From NCBI GenBank assembly GCA_950295325.1, contig OX485809.1:14446001-14510000 (forward strand): a stretch of DNA of 64,000 bases, read 5' to 3'. The stretch is from Polytrichum commune (taxonomy: Eukaryota > Streptophyta > Polytrichopsida > Polytrichales > Polytrichaceae). This document shows, one piece after another, positions 25,364 to 37,725 of the stretch (position 1 is the first letter of the stretch; each line of letters begins with the position of its first letter). Under the pieces are notes generated by a model that saw only the letters and a list, made by a program, of their open reading frames with translations, made no database searches and had not been told where the DNA came from. The position numbers and the translations under genes were made by a program.

Positions 25364-28112
25364 ATGAAGTTCATTCCTTTTGGCTTCACAACAATGGAAA
25401 GGAAGTGGCGGCTTCCTCTTATAGCGAGCCTTCTTGTATCGGTCATATTAGTAGTTCTAGCCGCTCTCAGTCTGAAGCCCGCATCCAGCTCGTATTTCAA
25501 CTTTCTGCAGAAGGAAGAACAATCAATATTTGTTGAGGATAGTTTGGTAGGACAGCCTTTGGTGACTCTTCCATCGGCACCTCGATTCGCATATCTTATT
25601 TCTGGAAACAAAGGTGATGGAGCCCGGATACGAAGAACACTACAAGCACTCTACCACCCCCGCAACTATTATGTTCTGCACCTGGATCTCGAGGCTCCCC
25701 CAAGGGAGAGAGTTGAGTTGGCCAGATATGTGCGATTTGAGCCTCTTTTTAAAGAGGTTGGAAATGTTGTTGTGATCGGGAAGGCGAATTTGGTGACGTA
25801 TCGCGGCCCCACCATGATTGCCACAACTTTGCATGGTGCTGCAATATTGCTGAAGAATTTTAAGGACTGGGATTGGTTCATAAATCTGAGTGCCTCAGAT
25901 TATCCACTGGTTACTCAAGATGGTAAGTGTTTCTTCTGTCTGACTTCTAGCAAAATAACAAAGGGTGAAAAGTGGCGCAACAGAAGGGTTGTTGAAACAG
26001 TGAAGCAAACTGCGTTTGCTTTTCGCCTGTTCTCAATCTTTGGAATACTGTTATTCATTTCATGGTAATTGTGCACAAATCTGCAATCAACAGTCATTCT
26101 AAAGCTTGGATGCTTACCTTTCTTGGGAGTTATTGTATGGTGAATGGAGGATCAATATGTATGGAATACTTAGCTCACTTCATTGCACTTTCTATGGATT
26201 TAGACTCTGATAAGAATTGTTGTGGTGTGTTCAGATCTTCTGCATGTGTTTTCTTTTTTGCCCCGGAACCTGAACTTTATAGAACATACAAGTGACATCG
26301 GATGGAAAGAGTAAGTAAAATACCTTATGCACAGGATACTATTTTATTGTCCAATTAGGTGTGGTATTTAGTCACCTATCCTTTTTCCCACCTGTTCTAG
26401 TCTCCATTCTTATGACACCAGAGTTCATCACCATTGGTCCTTCCTTTGTGTTTACTTTGACTAGCCTATTCCTCTCGTAACATGTCAGAAAGTCTGAGAA
26501 TTTCATATGACTGCTAGTTACTTAGTGAACAGTGTGTTTTAAGTACCACTCGTGTCAGGTTATCATGTGACGCATATACATGATTAAAACCTGAAACATT
26601 GATATGTTTGTGAGTGGAATATGTGTGATATTGGTGCATTTAGATGGTGAGAATATATGATAAGGGATAAATTAGGGCTTTAGCTTCACGGGTAGTGAAT
26701 TGTATATAAAGTTTCGGTTCTCTGAGGTTCACTCATGATCAAATGCAGGTTTCAGAGGGCGAAGCCCATCATCATCGACCCTGGTCTGTATATGAATCGA
26801 AAGAGTGATATCTTTTGGGCTACTCAAAGACGAGCTGTTCCAACATCATTTAGGCTTTTCACAGGTGATTTCAAGTCACTGACTGTTGTGAACTATACTG
26901 CAGGTGTAAGCCTGCATCTTCTTGATTAGTCAGCATGTTGACTCTTTCAAGTTTATGAGGTCTGTTCTATATTGAGTATCTTTGTTCATTTGACAAGTAT
27001 CCGCATTACAATTAGGAATGATCATCAAGGGATTATGAGTTCAGATTTGTTTGATTCCTGAAAATGAGAACGTATTGTGTGGACTCCAAGTCAGGGAACT
27101 CCTCGATTTATTTAGGTCAAGATTTTTTCTTCTTTGAAAAAACAATATCTTCCAAACCTGGTCAAAGACAGATTGAAGAAATGAGACTCGCCAGAAGGTT
27201 GAGCATATTTTCACATTAGACTGCTGATATAAACAAGTTCCCTGATATTTCTGTCCCTCTTACCTCAGATAGTTATGTTGCACATTATGAAAGTGCAAAT
27301 ACTGATGTTTGTAAACTTCTGAATTGACAGGATCAGCATGGTCGGTATTGTCGCGGTCATTTATTGAGTATAGCATTATGGGTTGGGACAATCTACCTCG
27401 ATTGGCGCTTATGTACTATACCAATTTTGTGTCTTCACCTGAGGGCTATTTTCACACTGTGATTTGCAACAGTCAGGAGTTTAGAAATAGCACGGTTAAC
27501 CATGACCTTCACTATATTGCCTGGGACAACCCTCCCAAGCAACACCCTTTGTCACTCACAATACGTGACTTTCAGAACATGACGAGGAGTGGGGCTGCGT
27601 TTGCTCGCAAATTCGACCGAGATGATGCAGTGCTTGGATTTATTGACAAGCAACTTCTAGGGCGTGGAGGGATAGAGCGATTTACACCCGGCGGTTGGTG
27701 TATAGGTATGGATTTTCTCATCTGCTTCTGCTCTTTAAGATAAGATTCCAGGTTCTTCTTGTCTCTTGTCTTATCACATCCAAGTTGGATCCTAGGCTTG
27801 ATCTTCACTTTGGCTTTTGACTCTTTTGTCTTGCATTGAGTTTGTGGCTCATCCAGCTAATTCAGCTACCCTTCTTTTTTCTGCCTTCCTAATTATCCTG
27901 TGTGTGTATTTGTTCATCTTCAAACTTCTCTTAATGAAGATTTTGATCTTTGATCTTCCTGTGCAGGTGCTGGAGCTGGTGAAGATCCATGTGGAGTGAG
28001 GGGAGATCCTCTTGTTCTCCGACCAGGCCCTGGTGCTCGAAGGTTAGAGAACTTAATATTACGCTTACTAAAGCCAGAGACATTCCGCGCACAGCAATGT
28101 GTCTTCACCTAA
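25364..28112 (+). CDS. GLCAT14: GT14-family glycosyltransferase (GlcAT14-type beta-glucuronosyltransferase), five exons
   Basis: Exons 25364-25922, 26235-26310, 26749-26864, 27331-27705 and 27967-28112 join to 1272 nt, 423 residues plus TAA. All four introns (312, 438, 466 and 261 bp) are GT-AG. The protein is a type II membrane enzyme: a short N-terminus, a membrane anchor at about residues 17-37, then a Branch (Pfam) catalytic region. Hallmarks are PRFAYLISG (73-81), HLD (106-108), WDWFINLSASDYPL (169-182), SPEGYFHTVICN (286-297), WDNPPK (315-320) and TPGGWCIG (369-376). Plant GlcAT14 enzymes add glucuronic acid to galactan side chains of arabinogalactan proteins in the Golgi; this role is inferred from family, not shown here. 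Length is normal for the family and no lesion is seen. The first in-frame ATG is 25364; ATG 25394 is an alternative start that keeps the anchor. Upstream in-frame codons begin with GTG and were not used. Confidence 0.93.
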
Positions 28113-29020
28113 GACAAACCTGTTTGACGACGTCTGTTGTTGTCTCCAACTTTAGAGCAATCAGCACAATGGAGTGGGTGCTTGGTTAACGTTGAGACAG
28201 GTCTGCATACAGCAATGCTTCTGTTCAAATTGTTGTACCATGCACATGTGGACTGAAAATGTTCGAAGTAGATTTCTGCATGCCCATAGGTATTGTACAA
28301 TCACCAGGTATAACATCCATAACATGCTTCTGTTGTATGACCTATAGACAGGTCATGCTATCACCAAGAGCAAGTGCTGTTGATCAACGTGCATACAGAA
28401 CTTCAGAACTTATCCTGTATATCCACTTTTGCTCTCCTTACTGGCACCAACCTTTACCGACCAACCTTAAATTTTTATCATGTATCTGGTTGTAGCAGCC
28501 AGGAAAAAGGTTACAGGAGAGCTTGTCATTTCACTCTATTCTTTTGGTGTCACTGCAAGTGGGACTTGAAATGCCCGCTTCATTTCGATTTTCAGGGTCT
28601 TCCTAGTTCAGTTGGAGCAGCACAGCATGTTGCCAGGAACATTTGTTACCTTGAAAATAGTATCAGGTTTCATGAGGAGTGAACATCTCCAACAGTTTTG
28701 GAGTTAAAAAGTAACTTGGGTGAATGAAGCCTGGTGGTTTTGAAGAAGATGAAAACTGTCTGGCTTCAGCTCATTTTATTGTCTACCCGGGTTTTTGCAG
28801 CATATGCCTATGTAACCTTTCAAAGGGCAATGTCCAAAAAAGGATTGCAACTTTGTAAACAGTTGAAGCTCCTGAACATGAGTGTTTTCTCTTGAAATTC
28901 GTATGGCGTTAAGTTTTGGGACTCCAATGAAAGTGCGGACTCCAGTGATCTGTTGTGGTAAATGCAATTTTGTGGTTTAGATACAAACAATGAGTAACCG
29001 GCACATCTCAATAAAACCCA
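28113..29020 (+). other. Probable 3' untranslated region of the GT14 gene
   Basis: Sequence after the TAA keeps the less AT-rich composition of the gene. An AATAAA hexamer at 29010-29015 is a candidate poly(A) signal. The end is inferred. A downstream intron within this region cannot be ruled out. Confidence 0.4.
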
Positions 29021-29537
29021 ATGTGCATTGTGTACTGGTGTAAAATGCAAGGAATCAAGGAAGAGAACACTCTGCACCATGCTACTTGTATGAGTGTGTG
29101 TGTACATATGTGATGTTGATCTGCAAATCTCAGTACTAAACCACTTGAAGAGAAGTCAAGAAATGGTAGAGAGATGCATTGAAGATCTTCTTTTGATCAC
29201 ATGTATGTGTGCAGAATATTTGAAATAATTATCATGTGGCTGAAATCTCTCTCCTGTTTCTATCATAGAATTCTTAAACATGTGTAAGGGCGTTCTCTTT
29301 CTAAGTGGTATTCTTCTTTCTATGTAGAATTTTGGATAGGCTGATAGTACACTTATGGGTTTCTAAGTTGTATTCTTTCTATTCTAGCTTCAAGAATAAT
29401 TTTTCAATGATAAATTTCCAAGAATCGTTGACCTTGAGTACGTCATGCACTCATAGTCTTCACACCATAGTCAAGGTGCAAACCCTCATTAGTCCTCACA
29501 TTGTGTCATTTGTTACCTATCTTTGGACGCAAAAAAT

Positions 29538-30652
29538 AATGCCTTCTTCCATCTAAGGTATATGGGGGAGGATGTTAAACACCCCCCCCCCATGAACTTT
29601 CAAGGGTTTCAGATCAGGGCTGGGGCAGCCCCGCAGAGTTTTTGTCGAAATTTCTGAACCCGACCGAAAACTGCTGCCCGTCCCATCCGACTTCGAAAAA
29701 ACCATTGCTCTTGCATTCTTGAAGATCACTTATCCACAAATCTCATATTGAGTGCACTTCACCTTCAAGGTCCAAAATCCAATACATATGATCACTTCCA
29801 TTGAGTAAATAAGCAATTGACTGAGATTTCATTTTAAAAGTGAAATCATCAATAAAGCATGAAAGTAATTTGAAGGTAAAAAATATTACAAAACCCTCAT
29901 TGAAATAAAGGTTGTTTTTTGTGACTTATAATTTGAGATTGTCTTTGTCATTCTAAAATGGAACTTAAATTAGTGTGCTGATTTAGAATGCATATTTTAT
30001 AATAATTTAGATAATGCCTTCTACTACCTTCAGAAGTATTCATATGCATTCAAACTAATTAAGTGTGATTGAATGTAATTAAGTATAATTAATCCTGATT
30101 AATTCTAATTAAGCCCAATCGAATCAGAAAGTATGTTTACCAAATTAATCAATCCTAAGTAATTAAAAATATACTTAGTGGAATTAATCATGATTTACTT
30201 GATTACATATAAATACGCTTAATTATTTGAATGCGTATGAATACTTCTGAAGGTAGAAGGCATTATCTAAAATACTACCAAATACACATACTAAATCAAC
30301 ACACTAATATAAGTTTCATTTGTAATATTTTTGACCTTCAAATTAATTTCATGCTTTATTGATGATTTCATTTTTAAAATGAAATCTCAGTCAATTGCTT
30401 ATTTACTCAATGGCAGTGATCATATATATTGGAATTTGGACCTTGAAGGTGAAGTGCACTCAATATGAGATTTGTAGATAAGTGGCCTTCAAGAATGCAA
30501 GAGCAATGGTTTTTTCGAAGTCGGGCGGGGCGGGCACATAAAGACATGTGTTTAAAAGAGATTGGACACATGTCTTCAAATTTAGTCCTCACTCCATGTC
30601 ATTGTAGGACACAAAATATGCCTTCTTCCATTCAAGGTATATGGGTGTTATT
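29538..30652. mobile_element. Fold-back element with ~330-bp inverted arms
   Basis: Left arm about 29682-30060 and right arm about 30215-30537 are inverted copies: 'cgacttcgaaaaaaccattg' near 29689 against its near-complement near 30508, 'gagtgcacttcaccttcaag' near 29751 against its complement near 30440, and 'ccttctactaccttcagaag' near 30017 against its near-complement near 30245. The left side extends ~110 bp further outward to a C-rich start near 29573 that the right side lacks, so the right end is truncated. Sequence similar to 'atgccttcttccat' plus 'aaggtatatggg' lies on both outer sides (29551-29576, 30618-30648), like a long flanking duplication. Related single-arm copies are at 46025-46420 and 47515-47890. 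Confidence 0.65.
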
Positions 30653-31111
30653 TGCTTATTTTTCTTAGTGAGACACCTATATTTGATTGGTGTGTGGTTC
30701 GGTCAGGATTAGATAGCAAACATCATAATGACACATGTTTAAAAGAGGTTGGACACATGTCTTCAAGTTTTATGAACCACTGTAGGTGGATAGTAGGTTG
30801 GACAAATTATCCTAACAATTAATTAATTAAAAAAACTTAGGTGCTCTGTAATTGTTTTTCTAAAAAATTAGGCAAACACGTATATGTATATTTATTCATT
30901 TAGGCATGTAGCGTACCCTACATACAAATCCATGTAATGTACCTCATTTATGTAAAAATTATAATTATTTACTTTGAATTATTTTCCCACCCAACTTGCT
31001 ATCAGCCTGTGGTACTCCACACTCAATAGTGAACAAAAATGGGGCCTCCTATATATTCACAGAAGGGATCAACAAACATGCACTTCCAATAAGTATAACT
31101 AAATAAGGGGA

Positions 31112-33190
31112 GGTTTAATTTTCAATCCGATTATTGCTCATACTCCATTGTAGATTTGCACCAAATGCAACACAAGTTTTGTTGGGTAAATCCAATTGAC
31201 AGAAGTTAGAGGACATGCAAATCGAGATTGAATAACATCCACACATGTTATCAAGATTCACTTGATGAGGTGTGTCGGACGTCCCCAATTCAATCCTTTT
31301 GTCGAGGTTGCCCAAACATATTTGATTTGTAATGGAACCTAAATAGGCTACTTATTAACTCTTAACGGCCACCAAGGCCCTGATGGAGGTTTGGAGACGA
31401 GTATGATGAGTGTTTTTTGGTTTTTGTTGTTAAATCCATTTCTAGAGGTTGCTTATAAAAGTAATTCATGTTTAAATAGCTTTATTCTTCTAGTGAGCTT
31501 GTCCAATTAGAGAAATACAGTGGAACAGGGTGCAAGCACGGTCAAGTGGACAACTCTTAAACCTTTCATATATTTAATTGAAAGTGATTCAAAACAATAC
31601 ACTAAGTTTGAATTTTGTGAAAAGAGAATCATAAACATGTAAAAAAGCATATTGATTTACAAAGACAACCACTTTATGTTGACAAAAATAATCTCAAAAA
31701 AAGTCTACCTATTTTAGAAGATTTTGCAAGTGATGATATTGAGCACATAATTGTCCAAAAAAATTGTTTGAAACATGAGAAAATTACATTCAATATTTTA
31801 CAAAATTTGAATTGATGATATTTTACAAAATAGTTGTTGATGACCTCGAGCTTATAATCAAGGAATATGAAACGACAAAATCAAGTTCAGAATGGTTAAG
31901 GTCATGAAATTTACGTCCAAAACCCAATCTAGCCATTTGCTTTGAGCATTTCTTTTAATGATATTTTTTGAAGATATGATCTTGATATTCTATATTTGAG
32001 TACTTAACACAACAATAGAGGTCACCATGAATACATATTAAATGTGGACAACATTTCGCTACCACTTTTAAGTATTTCACCAAAACCACTATGGCTTTAG
32101 GAAACTAGAGCACTTTTTTGGTCCACTTTATTATGCTTGCACCTAGATACAACAACATATCATGAATAATACAATCTATAATTCTATGCAATATATAGTG
32201 TAGTTGGCCACCATTTTTACATATTATTGTATGTTTAAAAAAATGTTTTATATAGTTGAGTTTGAGCCTTGCGATAACATTTCATGACATGATACCTTGA
32301 TATGAATTATTTCTGAATATCTATAATCAAAATCTTACACATGGATGTTTGCCATGTCAAGATGCTAAAATTAAGTCTCAAATATAGGAGGTATTCTTTG
32401 TGTGCTTTTTAACAACTTCTGTTTTCGTGTGAACGGCATTTGAGCATGAAGAGTGGTTCATCTTAAGCTAACTCACCTTCCCCAAATATCCGGTGACTTG
32501 TAGGGGTTAAGAATGTTATGAACTACTTAGAATTTGTAGCTGTAGAACATGAAATAGCCTTCACGACTTGAATGAATTCAACCTTCAAGGTGGAGATTAG
32601 TAACGACCTTCTCGTGTCCTCGATGGAGTGTAAGGTGGGTACACCTAATGTGCCAATGACCTATAATGTATTATGTAACTGAAGTAGTAAATGTTCATAT
32701 TTGAAAGGAAAATATTACAATAGGTTGTCTATGAGTTTCACGTCAAGCATTCGAATGATATTCACCTTGTCTCCCCCCTTAAAAAAGAAGAACTAAAATT
32801 CATGTTCCTCGTTTGGATTTGCTAGTGTGTTCACGTAACTTTTGTTATCAAACCCTTATATACGTTGAAATATGGAACATGCCCCATAATAGATGCAGCC
32901 ATCTTAGGTTTGAAAGGCCTCCATGATGAAGGTTTAAGAAGGTGTTTGTGATTGCATTGAAGACTTCACTCCTTACAAGATACCAAAGTTGTCCATGCGT
33001 TTCGTCCGTGCAGGGTATCCTAATTGCAAATTTGGCAAATCTACCACTTACCACGGGCGCCATTGTAAAGACAAACACCCGGGTCGCAATAGGAAGGAAA
33101 GGAAATGCTATTTCATGACCATCCGGTCCATCCCATGCATGGGGGCCTTTCTACATAATAAAATAAAATAAGACTAAATTAGACCACACA
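31112..33190 (+). repeat. Array block, copy 1 (upstream of gene A)
   Basis: It starts with 'ttttcaatccgattattgct' and proceeds through 'tttgtaatggaacctaaa', 'agtgagcttgtccaat', 'agaatttgtag', 'ggaggcctt'-type and 'aggtttgaaaggcctccatg' motifs to 'catcccatgcatg'. The same order occurs at 41868-44085, 51918-55312 and 60813-63400. Compared with copy 2 it lacks about 870 bp (equivalent to 43060-43950), jumping from 'gcacatttggcaa'-like sequence directly to 'tctaccacttacca'. Confidence 0.85.
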
Positions 33191-33194
33191 GGCC

Positions 33195-33392
33195 GGTGCG
33201 TGTTTGACGGACTCCTCCCCTTCCTTCCCCCCTCTCTTCCCCACTCTTCCCCCCCCCTCTTCTGTCGCCCAAGTACCTCGCACGGCCTTATAAGCAAACC
33301 CACGCCTCCACTCCATCGCCAAGTTACGCTATTGCTGCTTCATACTTTGCAGCTGTTTCGTAGATTAGCTGCCTGTGTTGCTACTTGTGGAA
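33195..33392 (+). promoter_or_regulatory. Core promoter and leader of gene A
   Basis: A pyrimidine-rich block (33213-33265) precedes a TATAAG box at 33289-33294, 104 bp upstream of the ATG. The block, the 'ttataagcaaa' box, the following 'ccacgcctccactcc' and 'ccaagttacgct', and the leader up to 'cttgtggaaatggag' are conserved before all four genes (A, B, C, D). Preservation in every copy suggests a functional TATA promoter moved with the gene. Confidence 0.75.
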
Positions 33393-34751
33393 ATGGAGTT
33401 TTTGGATGATCTAGCATTTCCAGATGTATTTCTTATTAAGGATCCATATTCTAACATATTACCTCTCTTTCATTCTACTTATGAGGTGGAAGAACAGGTT
33501 CGGCGAAGTATTTTGGGGAAGTTCTTGTGCGATTCTGATCTATTGAACCTTTGGAAAATTCTATATGATGTCGGTTTCGGAGATCACCCGGTGGAGAAGG
33601 ATGACCTATCCAACGCAGTCAGAGAATTGTCTCACGAGATCGAGAAAATCGTTGCACTGTTAGTCAACGATGTTCGCGAATCATACGCCGTGGTAGTGGC
33701 GGCAGTTGTCCTGCTCTCTTATGTATACCTGTATCTCACAGGCTGTGGCGGGTGGGATGCTTCTAGAGCAGTGTCCTCTGGGCCGTTAGATTACAGAGAC
33801 AGTTACATCGCCATAGTTCTCTTCCGAGGCGCCTACGTTTGGATTAAGTTCCGAGACGTTGCTTCTACTAAATCCAAAGGAGTACGACTTTTAGCATCGG
33901 GCAAATACGAGCTCCGGTTCAAACCTCGCAGGGAGAATGGCGTATCTTTCGAATCTATCTACATTCGTCGTTTTGATTCGAAAGCTGATGCAGAAATCGT
34001 ATCTCGGATGCTTGTCTCGTGTTACTCGGACAGAGAGGATTGCGGCGGTCTTGTAGATCTTACAGGAGATGGCCGCAAGCTCTTCCCAATTACTCCAGCA
34101 TTCACTGTGGAAGAGAAAGGACTGTTGGGCGAGGAGAAGCACGAATTGTTCAAAAAGCGAGTGCTGGAGCACTACGAACGCTACAAAACAGAGAAGGATG
34201 CCCTAAACCTGCCGCCGACCTTACCTGGAGCGAATTTGGAGCAGGAGCTTCAAAATCGCCGTCTGCAAAAAGAAAATGAAGATCTCGCGTGTAAGCTACA
34301 ACAGTCTCAGGACCTTCAGCAAGCACTGCAGTTCCGAATTGAGGGATTAGAGCGCCAAGTCCAACATCAGCAAGCACAGCAGAATTTCCAGCAAGCATGG
34401 CAGTTCCAATTTCAACACTTACAGCTCCAAATTGAAGATTTACAGCGCTCGGTCCAAGATCAGCAAGCACAGCAGAATCTCCAGCAAGCACAGCAGTTCC
34501 AGGTCTCAGACTTACAGCTCCAACCCCAACTCCCACATCTTCAGCAACAACAACGTGAGGAGGAGTCGTTGACCATTGACGAGAATTGTGACGTGCCGTT
34601 TGGCACGGAGCCACTTCCAGCGGTGCCCGGGTTTTGGGCGGACATGGACGAGTTTATTAACATGGTGCCATTTGGAGCTGTGCCCGGGGTTGGGGCGGAG
34701 TCCACAAGCTCTTGGGGGGATATCCAAGTCATGGATGAAACCACAACGTAG
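33393..34751 (+). CDS. Gene A: unknown tandem-family protein with hydrophobic segment, possible AP2-like region and Gln-rich coiled coil
   Basis: A single uninterrupted exon encodes 452 residues. The start is the ATG in 'cttgtggaaatggag', conserved in all family members; the six codons upstream begin with GTG and belong to the leader. Visible parts: variable N-terminus (1-85); a strongly hydrophobic stretch YAVVVAAVVLLSYVYLYL (98-115) followed by GCGGWD; a region (144-231) with FRGA, KYELRFKP and IYIRRFDSKADAEIV that I read as a degenerate AP2/ERF-like fold; a charged helix (239-270); a Gln-rich coiled coil (282-388) containing internal repeats of QDQQAQQN-type units; and an acidic/aromatic tail with ADMDEFINM (416-424). 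I do not recognise the family. A membrane-tethered regulator is inference. Codons are GC-richer than the flanking DNA. It could instead be a membrane-anchored scaffold. Confidence 0.8.
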   Translation: MEFLDDLAFPDVFLIKDPYSNILPLFHSTYEVEEQVRRSILGKFLCDSDLLNLWKILYDVGFGDHPVEKDDLSNAVRELSHEIEKIVALLVNDVRESYAVVVAAVVLLSYVYLYLTGCGGWDASRAVSSGPLDYRDSYIAIVLFRGAYVWIKFRDVASTKSKGVRLLASGKYELRFKPRRENGVSFESIYIRRFDSKADAEIVSRMLVSCYSDREDCGGLVDLTGDGRKLFPITPAFTVEEKGLLGEEKHELFKKRVLEHYERYKTEKDALNLPPTLPGANLEQELQNRRLQKENEDLACKLQQSQDLQQALQFRIEGLERQVQHQQAQQNFQQAWQFQFQHLQLQIEDLQRSVQDQQAQQNLQQAQQFQVSDLQLQPQLPHLQQQQREEESLTIDENCDVPFGTEPLPAVPGFWADMDEFINMVPFGAVPGVGAESTSSWGDIQVMDETTT

Positions 34752-35000
34752 GAAGTCAGCAGCCGATTTCGGAGAGAATGTAACTTACATACCTGGGCAC
34801 TCAATTTGCGTTGCTTCTCGCCCCTGATTTCAAGTGGTGTACACATAAATTAGGGTTAAGTGTAAATTAGAAGGATGAATTGAGGAGGAATTGGGTAGCA
34901 TACAGGTGGATTACGCCATTTGGAGTGTAATCGGAAAGTTTGTGTAATCGGAGGGTTCCTTTTAGATTCAGACGCCAACGTGTTTCGTGATTGTACACAT
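34752..35000 (+). other. 3' flank of gene A, conserved with gene B
   Basis: From the stop codon to about 34995 this matches the 3' flank of gene B ('gtcagcagccgatttcggag', 'cctgggcactcaatttgcg', 'tagcatacaggtggatta'). It probably includes the 3' UTR. At 34892-34901 it is uninterrupted where gene B carries a 1.46-kb insertion. Confidence 0.7.
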
Positions 35001-36148
35001 ACACATATACATATAAATAGATTTTGTAGATTTGTTTGTCATCTATATGCTCATGGCTTATTTCAGCACTCTTGGCTCCTCTCACCACTTGTGTGCGGCC
35101 CGAATGATTGAAACTGTAGGAAAGAGCTCAAAAGATTTTTCATGTTTTTGTGGTTTCAGAATGCAGCACAAGGATTTCCCTCTCTAATTGTGTTTTAGGT
35201 CAGTGATACAAGTGTTGGAAGTGGAGAATAATTAGAGATTCCTTCAAAATCGAGGATTTGGTCCCCACTTTCGCTGACTTCATGGTTTATGGTATTGTTA
35301 CTGACGTTTAGAATTTAGGGTTTAGTTGACATTTTAAGGATGTTTATATGCATCAAACATTGTGTCCTTGGCATGTTGTTTTGTGCAGCAATATTAGAAG
35401 ACATAATGGTTGTAGGGTTTCATGGGGTTGATGCGTAAGTGGAGGTATATATGTACTCAAAAGAGTGTTGCGATAGTGTGATTGCATTGTATCAGGTTGT
35501 CGCGGTTCTGAGGTGGTTGTTGAATTCATGGTGCTTTAAATTACGATCCAATTCATGTCTGCGATTGGTATTTTAATTATCCATGACAATATTTGTGAAC
35601 TTATTCATAAGAAGTGTCACTAGAAAAGTTACCAGTGACGTAAAGTACCATATGACACCAAATACACTATTTAGTGTAGTCTATTGGAATAGGGCTTGTT
35701 TCTTAAAAGGAGAGTTTATGTTTGTTAAGGATGATGTGACTGAGTGTATTGTTTAATGGCGATTTGGGAGAATTTATATGTAAGTTCAAGTGCACTTTGT
35801 GGGTGGGGGTTTTGATGGCCCTGGTGATGACGATGGGTTGGAGAACTTTTTAGGCATGTGGGGATAGGACGGGGAGGATAACCCTAGAGGGTTTGGGTGC
35901 CCAACTTGGGTCTCTCATACATACATTGCGGTGTTTTGAAGTTGTATAATAGGAAAGCACATGGTATTGTATTGACATCACTTTTATTTTGGGACATATC
36001 ATTTCATAGCTTGTTGGCTTGTAAGGTTATAAATTTCTCGACATCCACACAATGCATCTTGAAAAGAGTTTGTTGAATAATCTATAACATGTAGTATAAA
36101 TTGATAATTCACAATTGGTATGCATATGCTAAAAGCATTTTGGGATTA
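35001..36148. other. Intergenic region without a supportable gene
   Basis: It includes a fragment of the TACACTAAATA-type MITE right end at about 35575-35690. No domain-bearing ORF is seen. Confidence 0.55.
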
Positions 36149-36156
36149 ACCGCAAC

Positions 36157-36902
36157 CCCGGGTAGGGCACTCGCAAAAAATTATTAAACCATGTGAGAAA
36201 GAATGTAGGGTATTTTTTATTCATTTGTGAGAAAATTTATACAATTCTTCGATGTAATGAAGCACCTCTTCAATTGCAAAGTTGTGTGTATAAAAAAATA
36301 AGGGTACCATATAATGCATCAATTTATCTAATTCTTTCAATCTAAAATAGGGTTGGGAATAGTAGGTAGAGAAAATAATATTGAGGCAGAGGTATACAAT
36401 GCATTTTATGGTGGTCAATGGATGAAAAACTATCCATTTTCAATCCAAATTCCCGAATGAGCTTAGATGTTCATATTTTTTTATATTTTGGTGCTTCTCT
36501 CAAGTTTGCTTGCTTCAAGTTTGTTTGATTTGAACATTGTTTGATGTATGTTTTGGAACAATAGGAGGTCCTAATAATGCTTCAAGTTTTTATGTTTTGG
36601 TACATTGTTTGATGTCTTCAGTCTAGACATGGTTTATTGAATTTTCACTACAAACTTTCAAGAGTCCTATGATTCGTCATTCATGGGGTCAAATATAAAA
36701 ATTATAAGGAACATAGGGTATTAGAAACTAGTTCACTTGCGACTTTATAAATACAAATAGGGTCATCTAAAATGACAAAATTTAGATTTATCAGTACTAA
36801 TAGGGTGTAAAGAATTCCAATTTCTTAGATAAATAGCCCCATGATAAATACCCTTCCGTCGCAGATGGGTTATTAAATACATGTATGAGTGCCCTACCCG
36901 GG
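36157..36902. mobile_element. hAT-like non-autonomous element, 746 bp
   Basis: The ends are inverted copies of CCCGGGTAGGGCACTC. The flanks ACCGCAAC (36149-36156) and ACCACAAC (36903-36910) form an 8-bp target duplication with one mismatch, as for hAT insertions. The right interior ('aaatagcccc', 'aaatacccttccgtcgca') matches the subterminal region of the elements at 49349-49960 and 56977-58169, so this is a third, older member or subfamily. No transposase ORF. Confidence 0.8.
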
Positions 36903-37326
36903 ACCACAACATATTCATCAAGTTTATAAGTAGTTGTATTTGTGGATGAATAATGTATTTGTGGATAGGTGAATTAAGAAGAACACCGTACTTCTAGATT
37001 AGGGTTAGGTGCGAGGGAGAGAGGAGTAATGAAAAAGTAGAGGAAAAAATGCATCTAATAATAATCGCACATAATCTGGTCACCATGAAACATCATCCTT
37101 TGCATGCCATGTAAGACTCCATGTAGGGTTTTTCCATCCATTAAAACTCCCTTGGTCCCTTGGGCCTTCAAGCTTTGGTGTGAGATGGCCCTCAATCATG
37201 AATTGAAGTGGTGTGACTTACGCTGTAAGAGTTTTCGTGTTCAGACAACTTTTATGCAATGAAAGTTGATGAACTTGAGAGGTGTGAATGGCTAAAGGAT
37301 GGGAAATGAGTAAAGGATTGAAAGTT

Positions 37327-37725
37327 ACTACACTAAATAATGTATTTGGTGTCACCAATTATATTTGTTTTGCTCAACGCTAATTGTAAACTGCTTGTGT
37401 AGTGTCACCTACACTATTTATAGACTTAACATTATTCGTTGTTCCTTGTAAATTTTTTTGGGTATTATAGATTTACAATGTTGCAATTACTGTCACTTAC
37501 TAAGTGATTTTTCATCCATCTTTCAATCGTACATGAAAGAGTCCCGTCACATAAACGGTAGATGCGGAATACATCATACTTTGTTTGAAGAATTCGTATT
37601 TGGATGAACTAATTGAAAGTTGGGATGGAAATATTTGTAAACTTAATTTTATAAATCGTGTCATAAGAAAAGTTACCACAATGACATAAAATACCATGTG
37701 ACACTAATGCAATATTTATTGTAGT
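37327..37725. mobile_element. MITE of the 'TACACTAAATA' family, ~400 bp
   Basis: The left end reads TACTACACTAAATAATG and the complement of the right end TACTACAATAAATATTG; the inverted repeat continues through 'gtgtcac'. TA is duplicated at the edges. Relatives lie at 3880-4205 and 39238-39635, with end fragments near 5725-5770, 35575-35690 and 41420-41460. Non-coding. Confidence 0.7.

Noticed and set aside
26865-26929. Read-through of the third GT14 exon past 26864
   Set aside because: It breaks the conserved FTG-SAW order. Splicing at 26864|gtgatt to 27331 restores GSAW, as in the family.
34150-34846. Minus-strand ORFs over the 3' part of gene A, and the like at 45051-45434 and 45410-45619 in gene B
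   Set aside because: They are antisense shadows of the Gln-rich coil and tail codons.
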